Shown: one piece after another, positions 33,843 through 45,096 of the stretch
Layout of the letters: each line of letters starts with the position of its first letter
Numbering within the stretch: position 1 is the stretch's first letter
Assembly (NCBI RefSeq): GCF_947241705.1
Contig: NC_079261.1
Location: 124,001 to 188,000, forward strand
Direction of reading: 5' to 3'
Length of the DNA: 64,000 nt
Origin: Saccharomyces mikatae IFO 1815
Lineage: Eukaryota > Ascomycota > Saccharomycetes > Saccharomycetales > Saccharomycetaceae
Position numbers and translations under genes: made by a program
Notes under the pieces: generated by a model
Seen by the model: only the letters and a program-made list of their open reading frames with translations
Database searches by the model: none
Told to the model about the DNA's origin: nothing

Positions 33843-34010
33843 CTTGAATAGTATAATAAAAGCTCATGAAAGTCTTGAAGTATCTTAAGTTAAACATACA
33901 TAGAAAATAGATTAATTTTTCACTCTCTATGATGTCATAAAAACAACAACATCAGTTTAACAATATGCTAGGTAGTTCTACGAATTATTATTTTTCTTTT
34001 TCATGCAAGA

Positions 34011-35831
34011 TTATAGGTCGTCAAAACTGCCTTGGATGGCGGTACTGGAGACCTTTTTCCGCTTATTCTGTAAAACAATTTCTTTCCAATCGTCCTGAAT
34101 GTGCTCTTCCTCATCATTTTCATTAAGTTCTTCTGCTTTCAATTCTTCCTCTATGGCCTTCCTTTTCAAACTCATTTTTTCCTTTCTTTCGAGCTTTCGT
34201 TCTTTCGTCGATGTTTTATCTGACCAAGCTATATTTTTCTTCTTCAATTCACTTTTTAGCTTCTTTTTGTCATTTATTAGGTTTATATTTTTCAATGATT
34301 CTTGTCTCTCCTTTTCACGTTTTTTATCCTTATATCTGTATGCATCCATGTCAACTGGAGGATCTACCAGCCAATTTCCAGGGAAAATCCCTTCCTCATT
34401 TTCAGTGTTTAAGTACCTTGTTATTTCAGGCATTCGAGGAAGCCGGAAAAGACCATACATTTTTGCAATGCCAACATAATCTAACGACTGAAGTCTGAAA
34501 ATTGAACTTGCGGAATGATTTGAATAATATTTAATGAAGGCAACATATGCTTTAACACCTTTGTCAAATCTATCCCTATCTTCAAGTATCCAATCTTTAA
34601 AGTCCTCGTAAAAGTTTGCCGTGATTCCCTTTATTTTCAAATCAACTTCTTCTAATTCCACATTTTTGACTTGCATAAAAGGAACGAAGTCCTCTTCTCT
34701 GCCTCTGTTAAGAAACGTGATAGCTTTACCCACCCTGTTCGCTCTACCAGTTCTACCACATCTATGCATGAACATGTCAGAATTGGTAGGAGGATCAAGC
34801 TGAATGACCAGGTCCACTTGGGGTATATCAATACCTCTAGCAGCTACATCCGTAGTGAATAAAACAGAGTTACTTAGCGAATTAGTGAATGCTGCTAAAG
34901 TCTTTGTTCTTGCTGACGTTTGAAGTTTTCCGTGCAAGGAGAACACTTCTACTTCATTGATCAGAGTTTTTCTCTTTGCTAAATGTTGGACAAATGAGTA
35001 GAAATAAGAAACTGATACACACGTTGGAAAATATACAATACTTTTCTTGAACTTATAGTTATTCAAAATGCTAACCAAGAGTTGCAGTTTTTCCACAGGA
35101 TTCACGACGCAGTAATTCATTTTCAGAGAGGAAGGTGCCTGATTCTTTGAATTCACTGTAATCCTGACAGGATTCCTAAGTCCCGTCTTAAATATATCTG
35201 AACCTGCGCTACGCATAGTTGCGGAAAATAGGCCTGTTCTCCTTTGCTTTGGCAATAGCCTTAGAATCCTTTCGATATCTTTAATGAAACTCACATCCAA
35301 TAACCTATCTGCTTCATCCAGAACCACCATACTACATGCTGAAGTCTTCACTGCCGGCATTTGCAAAAAGTCTAAAACTCTACCAGGTGTTCCAATTAAA
35401 ATCTGAGGTCTATTCCGCAGAAAATCACTCACATCGTCTCTAACTGTAGCTTCATTGGTACCAATCAATAGTTGACATCTGATAGGGAACAAGTCGGAAG
35501 GATAGTGCTCCAGGAATGATAAAACAACAGACTCTATTTGGCGTGATAATTCTCTTGTTGGAGCAACAATTAAGGAATGAAATTGTGCCTTCTTGAATTT
35601 GGATGAGTTCGCTTCCTCCTTTACAATTTTTTCTAGTATAGGTATGACGAAGGCTGCAGTCTTACCTGAGCCTGTTACAGAATCTACGACCACATCTTTG
35701 TTGCCAGCAAGCATAGGAATTGTCGATGCTTGAACTGGGGTCATTGTTTCAAAACCCATGACATCCAGCCCTGTTCTTATCCAAGGAAGTAGAGAAAAAT
35801 CGAGATTATCCCATTCTAATGATTTTGACAT
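34011..35831 (-). CDS. SPB4: Spb4, DEAD-box RNA helicase of 60S ribosome assembly
   Basis: Spb4 is an ATP-dependent nucleolar RNA helicase needed for maturation of 25S rRNA. The ATG complementary to 35829-35831 ([15 protein letters not shown]) gives 606 residues, the same as S. cerevisiae; an in-frame ATG three codons upstream is ignored. Helicase motifs in order: Q motif around residues 28-35 (FETMTPVQ), motif I TGSGKT at 53-58, Ia [14 protein letters not shown] at 172-175, III SAT at 203-205, [19 protein letters not shown]. The last 100 residues are a Lys/Glu-rich coiled tail. Divergent to DEG1 with PAC/RRPE-type sites between. Confidence 0.97.
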   Translation of the reverse strand: MSKSLEWDNLDFSLLPWIRTGLDVMGFETMTPVQASTIPMLAGNKDVVVDSVTGSGKTAAFVIPILEKIVKEEANSSKFKKAQFHSLIVAPTRELSRQIESVVLSFLEHYPSDLFPIRCQLLIGTNEATVRDDVSDFLRNRPQILIGTPGRVLDFLQMPAVKTSACSMVVLDEADRLLDVSFIKDIERILRLLPKQRRTGLFSATMRSAGSDIFKTGLRNPVRITVNSKNQAPSSLKMNYCVVNPVEKLQLLVSILNNYKFKKSIVYFPTCVSVSYFYSFVQHLAKRKTLINEVEVFSLHGKLQTSARTKTLAAFTNSLSNSVLFTTDVAARGIDIPQVDLVIQLDPPTNSDMFMHRCGRTGRANRVGKAITFLNRGREEDFVPFMQVKNVELEEVDLKIKGITANFYEDFKDWILEDRDRFDKGVKAYVAFIKYYSNHSASSIFRLQSLDYVGIAKMYGLFRLPRMPEITRYLNTENEEGIFPGNWLVDPPVDMDAYRYKDKKREKERQESLKNINLINDKKKLKSELKKKNIAWSDKTSTKERKLERKEKMSLKRKAIEEELKAEELNENDEEEHIQDDWKEIVLQNKRKKVSSTAIQGSFDDL

Positions 35832-36038
35832 TGCATCCAATATTGTGGGTAGTTCTTTAGTTCTGTTTGTTTTTGCTAAATTTTAAATTGATGAGCTCAT
35901 CCTGAAAACTTTACTTTTCTCTCAGTGGAAAATTTTTGAGGCGAAAGCCGGCTCAGAGTTAGAATTTATTTAGGTTTCTATCTTGAAAAGTCGTATATTT
36001 AACCTTCATTTCCCTGTAGTAGTCATCATATTCCTTGA
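35832..36038. promoter_or_regulatory. SPB4-DEG1 divergent promoter with PAC and RRPE motifs
   Basis: The palindrome GATGAGCTCATC at 35890-35901 gives the PAC core GATGAG on both strands. GAAAATTTTT at 35928-35937 matches the rRNA-processing element. This pair of motifs marks ribosome-biogenesis promoters in yeast and fits SPB4 and probably DEG1. Confidence 0.65.
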
Positions 36039-37367
36039 ATGAGTGATTTCATTAGGAGAATAGTTACGAAAATGAAAGCGGTTTCAACAGGTACTAATAT
36101 CATTGGTAACAATAAGAACTCAAGTTATGTAAACTGGTCCAAAGAACAACTAATACGAAGGATCACTGAGCTAGAAAATGCAAACAATCAAGACACTAAT
36201 AAATCCCGTCACGTCGAAGATAGCAAGAAACGTAAGCTGTCGCAAGAACAGATAATTAAAAACAAGACGAAAAAGCCTTTAAAGAAGTTCGACTTTTCTA
36301 AACATAATACTAGATTCATCGCTTTGAGATTCGCCTATTTGGGCTGGAATTACAATGGGTTAGCTATACAAAAAGAATATACGCCTTTACCTACAGTAGA
36401 GGGTACCATTTTGGAGGCTATGAATAAGTGTAAGCTTGTTCCATCGATGGTTTTACAAGACTATAATTTCAGCAGATGTGGTAGAACAGATAAAGGTGTG
36501 AGTGCGATGAGCCAAGTTATTTCGCTAAAAGTTCGTTCAAACTTGACAGATGAAGAACAGCTTGACCCAGCCAACGATTGCAAGGAAATACCTTATGTTC
36601 ATGTCTTGAATCAGCTACTGCCCGACGATATTCGTATATCGGCTGTCTGCCTCAGACCTCCACCGAATTTTGATGCAAGATTCAGTTGTGTTCACCGACA
36701 CTATAAGTATGTTTTCAAAGGAGAGAACCTTGACATTGATAAAATGTCCAAAGCGGCATCATATTTTCTTGGAGAGAAAGACTTCAGAAATTTTTGTAAA
36801 CTTGATGGTTCAAAACAAATCACCAACTTTAAACGGACAATAATAAGCTCAAAGATTCTTCCCCTTTCTGGAACTTTCTACTGTTTCGATCTAATTGGTT
36901 CAGCATTTCTGTGGCACCAGGTTCGTTGCATGATGGCTGTTCTTTTTTTAGTTGGTCAAGCGCTCGAAGAACCTGAAGTTGTCTTGCACCTGCTTGATAT
37001 TGAAAGAACACCTCGAAGACCTGTTTATGACATGGCAGATGATATCCCATTATTATTATACGATTGTAAATTTCCTCAAATGAAATGGCAAGAGCCTGCT
37101 GTGGATGACTATAAGGCAATAAAATTTACCACAGCAACTGAAGCGTTGACATTACATTACGAACTAAAGGCCACAGTGTGCAACATTTTTAAGGATGTTT
37201 TGCCCACAGCTGATTCTAGTAAGCTCTCAAAGACAGTCATTAACTTGGGTGATGGGAAGGGTAAGATAGTAGGAAATTATTTGAAACTGAAGGAAAGAAG
37301 TGTGATGGAATCCGTAGAAGTTGTTAATGCCAAGTATTTTAAAAGAAAGGATAAAAAAAGTAAATAA
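36039..37367 (+). CDS. DEG1: Deg1 (Pus3), tRNA pseudouridine synthase for positions 38 and 39
   Basis: This TruA-family pseudouridine synthase has 442 residues, like S. cerevisiae Deg1/Pus3. A Lys-rich N-terminal extension (about 1-85) precedes the catalytic fold. The catalytic aspartate is in RCGRTDKGVSA, at residue 151. Other TruA blocks are RFAYLGWNYNGLA near 97-109, PDDIRISAV and FLWHQVRCMM. The enzyme modifies the anticodon stem-loop of many cytosolic and mitochondrial tRNAs. It is the last gene before the centromere on this side. Confidence 0.97.
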   Translation: MSDFIRRIVTKMKAVSTGTNIIGNNKNSSYVNWSKEQLIRRITELENANNQDTNKSRHVEDSKKRKLSQEQIIKNKTKKPLKKFDFSKHNTRFIALRFAYLGWNYNGLAIQKEYTPLPTVEGTILEAMNKCKLVPSMVLQDYNFSRCGRTDKGVSAMSQVISLKVRSNLTDEEQLDPANDCKEIPYVHVLNQLLPDDIRISAVCLRPPPNFDARFSCVHRHYKYVFKGENLDIDKMSKAASYFLGEKDFRNFCKLDGSKQITNFKRTIISSKILPLSGTFYCFDLIGSAFLWHQVRCMMAVLFLVGQALEEPEVVLHLLDIERTPRRPVYDMADDIPLLLYDCKFPQMKWQEPAVDDYKAIKFTTATEALTLHYELKATVCNIFKDVLPTADSSKLSKTVINLGDGKGKIVGNYLKLKERSVMESVEVVNAKYFKRKDKKSK

Positions 37368-38665
<1,298 letters not shown>

Positions 38666-38964
38666 TAATTTTGATTGACCAGAGGAAGCATAGATAAGCC
38701 TACTGTAAATTATATGTAATACACTGAAGGCAAAACTGTGAAGAGTTTCCTTTATAGAGCTATCAATATCACATAATAGCTAATAGTACTATTTTATCGC
38801 TTCTGGATATATGTTTATTACCGGGTAACAGTAAACCACACAATTTTTTTTATATCTTGAAATTGAAGTCTTTTTCTTGAAAAATTAAAATGCTTTTGAT
38901 TCACCAAAACGAAATATTTAAACAATATTGCTAAAGAGAAAGGGAAGTAAGGTGAAAATTTAAT
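38666..38964. promoter_or_regulatory. NIC96 upstream region with a Reb1 site
   Basis: CCGGGTAA at 38821-38828 is a perfect Reb1 consensus in reverse orientation, about 140 bases before the NIC96 ATG. It is followed by a T-rich tract, the arrangement seen in many constitutive yeast promoters. Confidence 0.6.
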
Positions 38965-41484
38965 ATGTTAGAAACGTTACGTGGGAATCAGGTGCATTCT
39001 GGTACTTCAAAAGGTGTCAACAAAAAGTTGAATGATCTTTTAGAGTCATGCGATAATCTTCCATCTGCATCTTCCGAATTGGGTTCAATCCAGGTGAGTA
39101 TTAATGAGTTGAGAAGACGTGTTTTTCAGTTGAGAAGTAAAAGTAAAGTTAACAATGACTATACTAAAGCTCATTATCTACTAGCCAACAGCGGCTTAAC
39201 TTTTGAAGATATTGATTCTTTTATCAAGGACTTACAGACAAACCAATTTTTGGAACCAAACCCACCTAAAATAATTGAGAGTGAGGAATTGGATTTTTAT
39301 TTAAGAACTAAGAAGGAAGAAAACATTTTGATGTCTATTGAACAGCTTCTGAATGGTGCTACAAAAGATTTTGACAATTTTATCAATCATAACTTGAGTC
39401 TCGACTGGTCTCAGCACAAAAATGAAGTTATGAAAAACTTTGGTATTCTTATACATGATAAGAAAACCCTTGACCACAAAAAATCCATCAGTTCTTTAGA
39501 CCCGAAACTTCCAAGTTGGGGTAGTAAAGGCAATAACATTTTGAATAGCAACGAATCGAGGCTAAATGTCAACGAAAATAACATCCTCAGAGAGAAATTC
39601 GAGAATTATGCAAGAGTTGTATTTCAATTTAATAATAGTAGACAAGCGAATGGGAATTTTGATATAGCAAATGAGTTCGTCTCAATATTATCTTCTGCGA
39701 ATGGTTCAAGGAATGCTCAATTGCTAGAGAGCTGGAAGATTCTTGAATCGATGAAAAGTAAGGATATTAACATTGTTGAGGTCGGGAAACAATACCTTGA
39801 GCAGCAATTTTTACAGTATGCCGACAATTTATATAAAAAGAACATGAACGAAGGATTGGCTACCAATACTAATAAAATTAAATCCTTCATTGATACAAAG
39901 TTGAAGAAAGCGGACAAATCATGGAAAATTTCTAACTTAACTGTTATCAACGGTGTCCCAATATGGGCCTTGGTTTTTTATCTTCTAAGGGCCGGCTTAA
40001 TCAAAGAAGCATTGCAAGTTCTAGTAGAGAACAAGGCTAACATAAAAAAAGTAGAACAGTCATTCTTGACCTATTTTAAAGCATATTCCTCTTCGAAGGA
40101 CCATGGCCTACCGGTAGAATTTTCCACCAAACTTCACACTGAATACAACCAACATATTAAAAGTTCATTAGATGGCGATCCCTATCGCCTGGCTGTCTAT
40201 AAATTGATCGGAAGATGTGACTTAAGTAGAAAAAACATTCCTGCAGTTACCTTGAGCGTTGAAGATTGGTTGTGGATGCATCTAATGTTAATTAAGGAAA
40301 AAGACACAGATAATGATCCTGTTTATGAAAGATACTGCTTAGAAGATTTTCAAAACATAATAATATCATATGGACCATCTAGGTTTTCAAACTATTATTT
40401 ACAGACACTTTTGCTAAGTGGACTTTATGGTTTGGCTATCGATTATACATATACGTTTAGCGAAATAGATGCGGTGCATTTGGCAATAGGGCTAGCAAGC
40501 TTGAAACTATTCAAGATTGACAATTCAACACGTTTAGCGAAAAAGACTAAGAGAGACATTAGGTTTGCAAACATACTAGCTAATTACACCAAATCCTTTA
40601 GATATTCCGATCCTAGAGTTGCTGTTGAATATTTGGTTCTAATAACACTGAATGAAGGTCCATCTGATATTGAATTATGCCACGAGGCCCTAAGAGAATT
40701 AGTTTTGGAAACTAAGGAGTTCACTGTACTCCTAGGTAAAGTTGGACGTGACGGTGCCAGAATTCCGGGAGTAATTGAAGAGAGACAACCTTTATTACAT
40801 GTTCGTGATGAAAGAGAATTTTTGCATACAATTACTGAACAAGCAGCAAGAAGGGCAGATGAAGATGGAAGAACCTACGATAGTATATTGTTATATCAGC
40901 TCGCTGAGGAATATGATATCGTTATCATTCTCGTCAATAGTCTGTTAAGTGATACACTCAGTGCATCAGATTTAGACCAACCATTGTTTGGACGCGATGA
41001 TAATAGTGAGACGAATCCTGTCTTATTGGCAAGAAGAATGGCATCCATTTATTTTGACAACAGTGGCATATCGAGACAGATCCATACTAAAAATAAAGAA
41101 ATTTGTATGTCGCTTTTGAATATTTCTAGTATCAGGGAGCTGTATCTCAATAAACAATGGAAGGAAACATTATCGCAAATGGAGTTATTGGACCTGCTTC
41201 CTTTCACAGATGAACTATCTGCTAGAAAGAAGGCACAAGATTTTTCTAGTCTGGATGACAACATTGTGAAAAACGTTCCTAATTTGTTGATTATCACTTT
41301 GAACTGTATATCAAACATAGTCCATACCTTGAACGAGAGCAAGTATCAGACGTCCACAAAAGGTCAACAAATCGATTCCTTAAAAAATGTTGCGAGACAG
41401 TGTATGATTTATGCTGGTATGATTCAATACAGAATGCCAAGGGAAACATACAGCACTTTGATCAATATAGATGTCTCTCTATGA
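38965..41484 (+). CDS. NIC96: Nic96, linker/scaffold nucleoporin
   Basis: The 839-residue protein, as in S. cerevisiae, is an essential inner-ring component of the nuclear pore. Its N-terminal 100-200 residues contain helical segments that anchor the Nsp1-Nup57-Nup49 channel trimer; here this part is Ser/Asn-rich with heptad-like stretches (INELRRRVFQLRSK). From about residue 200 the sequence is an all-helical Nic96 solenoid with well-kept blocks such as WALVFYLLRAGL and VEDWLWMHLML. No FG repeats are present, as expected. Confidence 0.97.
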   Translation: MLETLRGNQVHSGTSKGVNKKLNDLLESCDNLPSASSELGSIQVSINELRRRVFQLRSKSKVNNDYTKAHYLLANSGLTFEDIDSFIKDLQTNQFLEPNPPKIIESEELDFYLRTKKEENILMSIEQLLNGATKDFDNFINHNLSLDWSQHKNEVMKNFGILIHDKKTLDHKKSISSLDPKLPSWGSKGNNILNSNESRLNVNENNILREKFENYARVVFQFNNSRQANGNFDIANEFVSILSSANGSRNAQLLESWKILESMKSKDINIVEVGKQYLEQQFLQYADNLYKKNMNEGLATNTNKIKSFIDTKLKKADKSWKISNLTVINGVPIWALVFYLLRAGLIKEALQVLVENKANIKKVEQSFLTYFKAYSSSKDHGLPVEFSTKLHTEYNQHIKSSLDGDPYRLAVYKLIGRCDLSRKNIPAVTLSVEDWLWMHLMLIKEKDTDNDPVYERYCLEDFQNIIISYGPSRFSNYYLQTLLLSGLYGLAIDYTYTFSEIDAVHLAIGLASLKLFKIDNSTRLAKKTKRDIRFANILANYTKSFRYSDPRVAVEYLVLITLNEGPSDIELCHEALRELVLETKEFTVLLGKVGRDGARIPGVIEERQPLLHVRDEREFLHTITEQAARRADEDGRTYDSILLYQLAEEYDIVIILVNSLLSDTLSASDLDQPLFGRDDNSETNPVLLARRMASIYFDNSGISRQIHTKNKEICMSLLNISSIRELYLNKQWKETLSQMELLDLLPFTDELSARKKAQDFSSLDDNIVKNVPNLLIITLNCISNIVHTLNESKYQTSTKGQQIDSLKNVARQCMIYAGMIQYRMPRETYSTLINIDVSL

Positions 41485-41627
41485 TTCTTTTCTAAAAATT
41501 GTATATTTTTGTTTATATCTATTTGTCAGTATGCGCGCATACCAAATAAAAGTGTTAAAATGATAATAAGAAAATATTATTATATCATTTTTTCCCCAAT
41601 AATTTTTTCTTTCCATTGCACAAAGTC

Positions 41628-42095
41628 TCAACCTTTATTTTCTTGCTGCTTTCGCCTATACTCAGAATAATCTGGTTGGAATTCATAGGCATTGGGGCTA
41701 TAAGTTCTTTTTTTCTCGAGTTTACGATGGCGTCTTTCCAGTCTTCTTTGTCTACGTTCGTTGAAGTCAAGATCCCTCTCATTCTCAGATTCCGAAGAAG
41801 AAGAAGAAGAAGAAGAAGATTCATTATGGTCTGACGGGTGGTTGCACTCTTCTTCAACCTCATCTTGTGGATGAAAAATACAACAAATCTTGGTCTTCTT
41901 TTTATTCATGTTTTCATTATCAATTACATTCTCTTCCCATCTTACGTTGTGCCTCGTGGACCTTACTTCTTGAGTCCTTGGAGATTCTTGCGTGGCTCGA
42001 AGCTGCAAAACTGCAGGTACCTCTTCTACACTTACCGTTCGGGATCCCACGGTTTGTTGTTGTCCCGATTCTATGTTCATTTGGTGTCCACTCAT
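41628..42095 (-). CDS. YPI1: Ypi1, regulatory inhibitor-3 of protein phosphatase 1
   Basis: The ATG complementary to 42093-42095 ([16 protein letters not shown]) gives 155 residues, equal to S. cerevisiae Ypi1; an in-frame ATG 11 codons upstream is not used. The inhibitor-3 signature [13 protein letters not shown] carries the RVxF-like docking motif for Glc7, followed by [13 protein letters not shown] serine run coded by tandem TCT/TCA-type codons (41798-41821) and a basic Arg-rich tail follow. Ypi1 works in the Sds22-Glc7 nuclear complex. Convergent with NIC96. Confidence 0.95.
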   Translation of the reverse strand: MSGHQMNIESGQQQTVGSRTVSVEEVPAVLQLRATQESPRTQEVRSTRHNVRWEENVIDNENMNKKKTKICCIFHPQDEVEEECNHPSDHNESSSSSSSSSESENERDLDFNERRQRRLERRHRKLEKKRTYSPNAYEFQPDYSEYRRKQQENKG

Positions 42096-42242
42096 CCTTA
42101 TATAGTTAATTGAAGGATATATATACATCTATTGGCAGTAATGATATCCTGACGTCTTTCATTGACATCGCTTTTAACTAATTAGTATGTGTCCCCCCCT
42201 GTTTGACTGAAGCGCACGTCGCTGATGATTTCGGACCTCCAA

Positions 42243-42251
42243 GGTGGCAAA
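42243..42251 (+). promoter_or_regulatory. Proteasome-associated control element of RPN11
   Basis: GGTGGCAAA is a perfect match to the Rpn4 binding site, placed 117-125 bases before the RPN11 ATG on the coding strand. It predicts that this gene is in the proteasome regulon. Confidence 0.9.
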
Positions 42252-42367
42252 TTCACAAGAAAAGCCTTTTACCTTATGAAACGATTGATGGTTACTAACT
42301 ATCTAACAAAGAACAAAGAGCTGGAAATAGCAAGGTTGAGGAGTTCAAGTAGAAATATACAAGCGCA

Positions 42368-43288
42368 ATGGAACGACTACAGAGATTGATGATGAATAGC
42401 AAGGTGGGATCTGCCGACACCGGTCGTGATGATACAAAGGAGACCGTTTATATTTCTTCAATTGCACTTTTAAAGATGTTGAAGCATGGTAGAGCTGGTG
42501 TTCCTATGGAAGTGATGGGGTTAATGTTAGGTGAATTTGTTGATGATTATACCGTGAATGTTGTGGATGTGTTCGCCATGCCCCAGTCGGGTACTGGTGT
42601 TTCTGTTGAGGCGGTGGACGATGTTTTCCAAGCTAAAATGATGGATATGTTGAAACAAACAGGAAGAGACCAAATGGTTGTTGGCTGGTATCATTCTCAT
42701 CCCGGATTTGGATGTTGGCTGTCTTCTGTGGATGTTAACACCCAAAAATCCTTCGAGCAATTAAATAGCAGAGCTGTTGCTGTTGTTGTTGACCCTATCC
42801 AATCTGTGAAAGGGAAAGTTGTTATTGATGCCTTTAGGTTAATTGACACAGGCGCATTGATAAATAATTTAGAACCTAGACAAACAACCTCCAACACAGG
42901 TTTGTTGAACAAGGCTAATATTCAAGCCTTAATCCACGGTCTGAATAGGCACTATTATTCTTTAAATATTGATTATCATAAGACCACTCAAGAAACCAAG
43001 ATGCTAATGAACTTACATAAAGAACAATGGCAGTCTGGTCTTAAAATGTACGATTACGAAGAAAAAGAAGAATCGAATTTGGCAGCTACAAAGAGTATGG
43101 TTAAGATAGCTGAACAGTATTCGAAGAGAATAGAAGAGGAAAAGGAATTGAGCGAAGAAGAACTCAAGACAAGATACGTTGGTAAACAGGATCCAAAGAA
43201 ACATCTCTCTGAAACTGCGGACGAAACGCTGGAAAACAATATTGTTTCTGTGCTGACGGCGGGTGTTAATTCAGTGGCAATTAAGTAA
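42368..43288 (+). CDS. RPN11: Rpn11, deubiquitinating subunit of the proteasome lid
   Basis: A zinc metallo-deubiquitinase that removes ubiquitin chains from substrates as they enter the proteasome. It has 306 residues, equal to S. cerevisiae. The MPN+/JAMM motif is complete: Glu48 in VPMEVMG, then His109-Ser-His111 and Asp122 in [14 protein letters not shown]. The C-terminal region (about 210-306) is helical and binds lid partners. A perfect Rpn4 element lies upstream. It is one of the most conserved proteins of the window. Confidence 0.98.
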   Translation: MERLQRLMMNSKVGSADTGRDDTKETVYISSIALLKMLKHGRAGVPMEVMGLMLGEFVDDYTVNVVDVFAMPQSGTGVSVEAVDDVFQAKMMDMLKQTGRDQMVVGWYHSHPGFGCWLSSVDVNTQKSFEQLNSRAVAVVVDPIQSVKGKVVIDAFRLIDTGALINNLEPRQTTSNTGLLNKANIQALIHGLNRHYYSLNIDYHKTTQETKMLMNLHKEQWQSGLKMYDYEEKEESNLAATKSMVKIAEQYSKRIEEEKELSEEELKTRYVGKQDPKKHLSETADETLENNIVSVLTAGVNSVAIK

Positions 43289-43482
43289 AATTTATAAAAG
43301 TCATTATGCATTAAGTAACTAGAAGCGCCTCTACATTTATATACTATACCATCTATTTCCAAAAGGACCTAATGAAGGAGTTAATGGAATAGAAAAAGAA
43401 CCCATCGAAAACGATAATGCTTACCAATTAGTGACATGAATGAGTATTGATAGTTTTAGTGCAATTTTTTCTTATATACTTT

Positions 43483-44829
43483 TCAGTCTTGCTTTTCCCA
43501 TACTTGCATAAACGTTTCGTTTAGAAATAAAAGTTCTCCATCTCTTTCTGTTGTATTTATACCATCTACTTCGATCCACTTTTCACTTTTTTCGTCATAC
43601 AGCTGAGTAACCCAATGACTTCTTTCATCTCCATTTGCGGTTTTCTCATCTGCACACGATGATTTGATGACAACATGGATAATGTTTGCCTTTAAGCGAT
43701 ACTTAACATGCAGAATCTCAAGTTCACCGGAAAATTCCACTAAGGTTTGGTTTCTACTCTTTACAGGATGTTCACTACTACAGTCAAATCTATTGAAATG
43801 AAATATTAGGAATTGCGGTAACCGTGTTAATTCAAATACAGTGTTGGTGGAAGTGGGTTTTGAATTAGTGAACTTAGTTAATAATTTAGTAATCCTTATT
43901 TGTGGAAGATTATCAACGCTGTTACCATCTTCAAAGGGCGAAAACTCTGGTAAATCTAGAGTCAAAACCCAAAAGGGTCTAATCTTGACATTACTTGTAA
44001 CAGATATGCTTCTCTCAAGTTCCTTTCCAAATTCCGCAATCTTTACTTTGCCCTTACAAGATTGGTTTAATATTGATTTCAACTGCTTCGAGTTCAAGCA
44101 AATTTTATTGAATAACCATAGAAGGAAGAAACGCGGATCTATAAGATTTGAATTCAATCCTTCTTTAACTTTCAAATAAGCTACGAAATTGTCAACGGTA
44201 AGATAAGGTTTGAATAATTTCGGGGACCATATTTTCTTAATACACATGGATAACCTTTTGATAAATTCCCCTTGGCCGTCAAAGTGATTCAGCAGGAAAT
44301 GATCACGTAACGGAACCATGTGTGATATTACAAGCAATACACTATGCGCATAAGCGTAAGTTGCCGCATTGGTAAACCCTATAAATCCATTCAAATACAC
44401 GCGATTGCTCAAGTCAAAACAGTGTTTCGGAAAGCTTTCTAAGTCTTTTAGGCAATAAGTAGGATAAACGGCAAACTTTATGCTGTTCAATAATTGTACC
44501 TTATTTCCGTGTAAAATTTGTATGTTCTGCGGTAAAATGTAAAACTTCAAACTTGTTAAATTTAAGAAGACATGATGGTTCTCATTAATGGAATGGATGA
44601 AAGCAGGGCTCTTTTCATGCCTTCCCTGATAAAAGTGTCCACATACTAAACAACAGTATACATTTAAAGGAGATAGCGTAATACAGCAGATTTTCTCTGT
44701 ATCGAAATCCAATTTTTCTCTTACCACCGTCTCAAGATAGGCATAGTTTGGTTCCTGAGGCCTTATCTTTTTCAGTACCTCTTGCTCCAACTCACTTCCA
44801 GAATGTTTTCTCTTGTTATCGACCTCCAT
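43483..44829 (-). CDS. SAD1: Sad1, ubiquitin-protease-like splicing factor
   Basis: The ATG complementary to 44827-44829 (MEVDNKRKHSGSELEQ) gives 448 residues, the same as S. cerevisiae; an in-frame ATG four codons upstream is set aside. Residues 40-110 form a UBP-type zinc finger (CCLVCGHFYQGRHEKSPAFIHS and NHHVFL). The rest has a USP fold (GFTNAATYAYAHSVLLVISH, LPQFLIFHFNRF, HWVTQLYDE), but the catalytic cysteine position, usually after GLxNLGNTC, is not a canonical Cys box. The family (USP39) is catalytically dead and helps assemble U4/U6.U5 tri-snRNP. Confidence 0.96.
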   Translation of the reverse strand: MEVDNKRKHSGSELEQEVLKKIRPQEPNYAYLETVVREKLDFDTEKICCITLSPLNVYCCLVCGHFYQGRHEKSPAFIHSINENHHVFLNLTSLKFYILPQNIQILHGNKVQLLNSIKFAVYPTYCLKDLESFPKHCFDLSNRVYLNGFIGFTNAATYAYAHSVLLVISHMVPLRDHFLLNHFDGQGEFIKRLSMCIKKIWSPKLFKPYLTVDNFVAYLKVKEGLNSNLIDPRFFLLWLFNKICLNSKQLKSILNQSCKGKVKIAEFGKELERSISVTSNVKIRPFWVLTLDLPEFSPFEDGNSVDNLPQIRITKLLTKFTNSKPTSTNTVFELTRLPQFLIFHFNRFDCSSEHPVKSRNQTLVEFSGELEILHVKYRLKANIIHVVIKSSCADEKTANGDERSHWVTQLYDEKSEKWIEVDGINTTERDGELLFLNETFMQVWEKQD

Positions 44830-45096
44830 TGAAAACAGCACTTTAAGCTAACACCCAGCAATCAATGAATTACTAAAATAAAACTTAAAATGGTATCAAT
44901 TTTTCCTTTTTCGTCATTTTTTTTCATCAAGATTTTTTCTGTCTCTTTGGCATTGCTTATTATTCGCGAGCGAGATACTTACAATTGACACTTTCCGCTA
45001 CGGCCATTCTTCAGAACCTGTGTCATCTTTTTTCCAGATCGACCTGTAGGAAAGGCTTTTAAAATATCAGGTATAAACCTATCTGCTGTCAAAGAA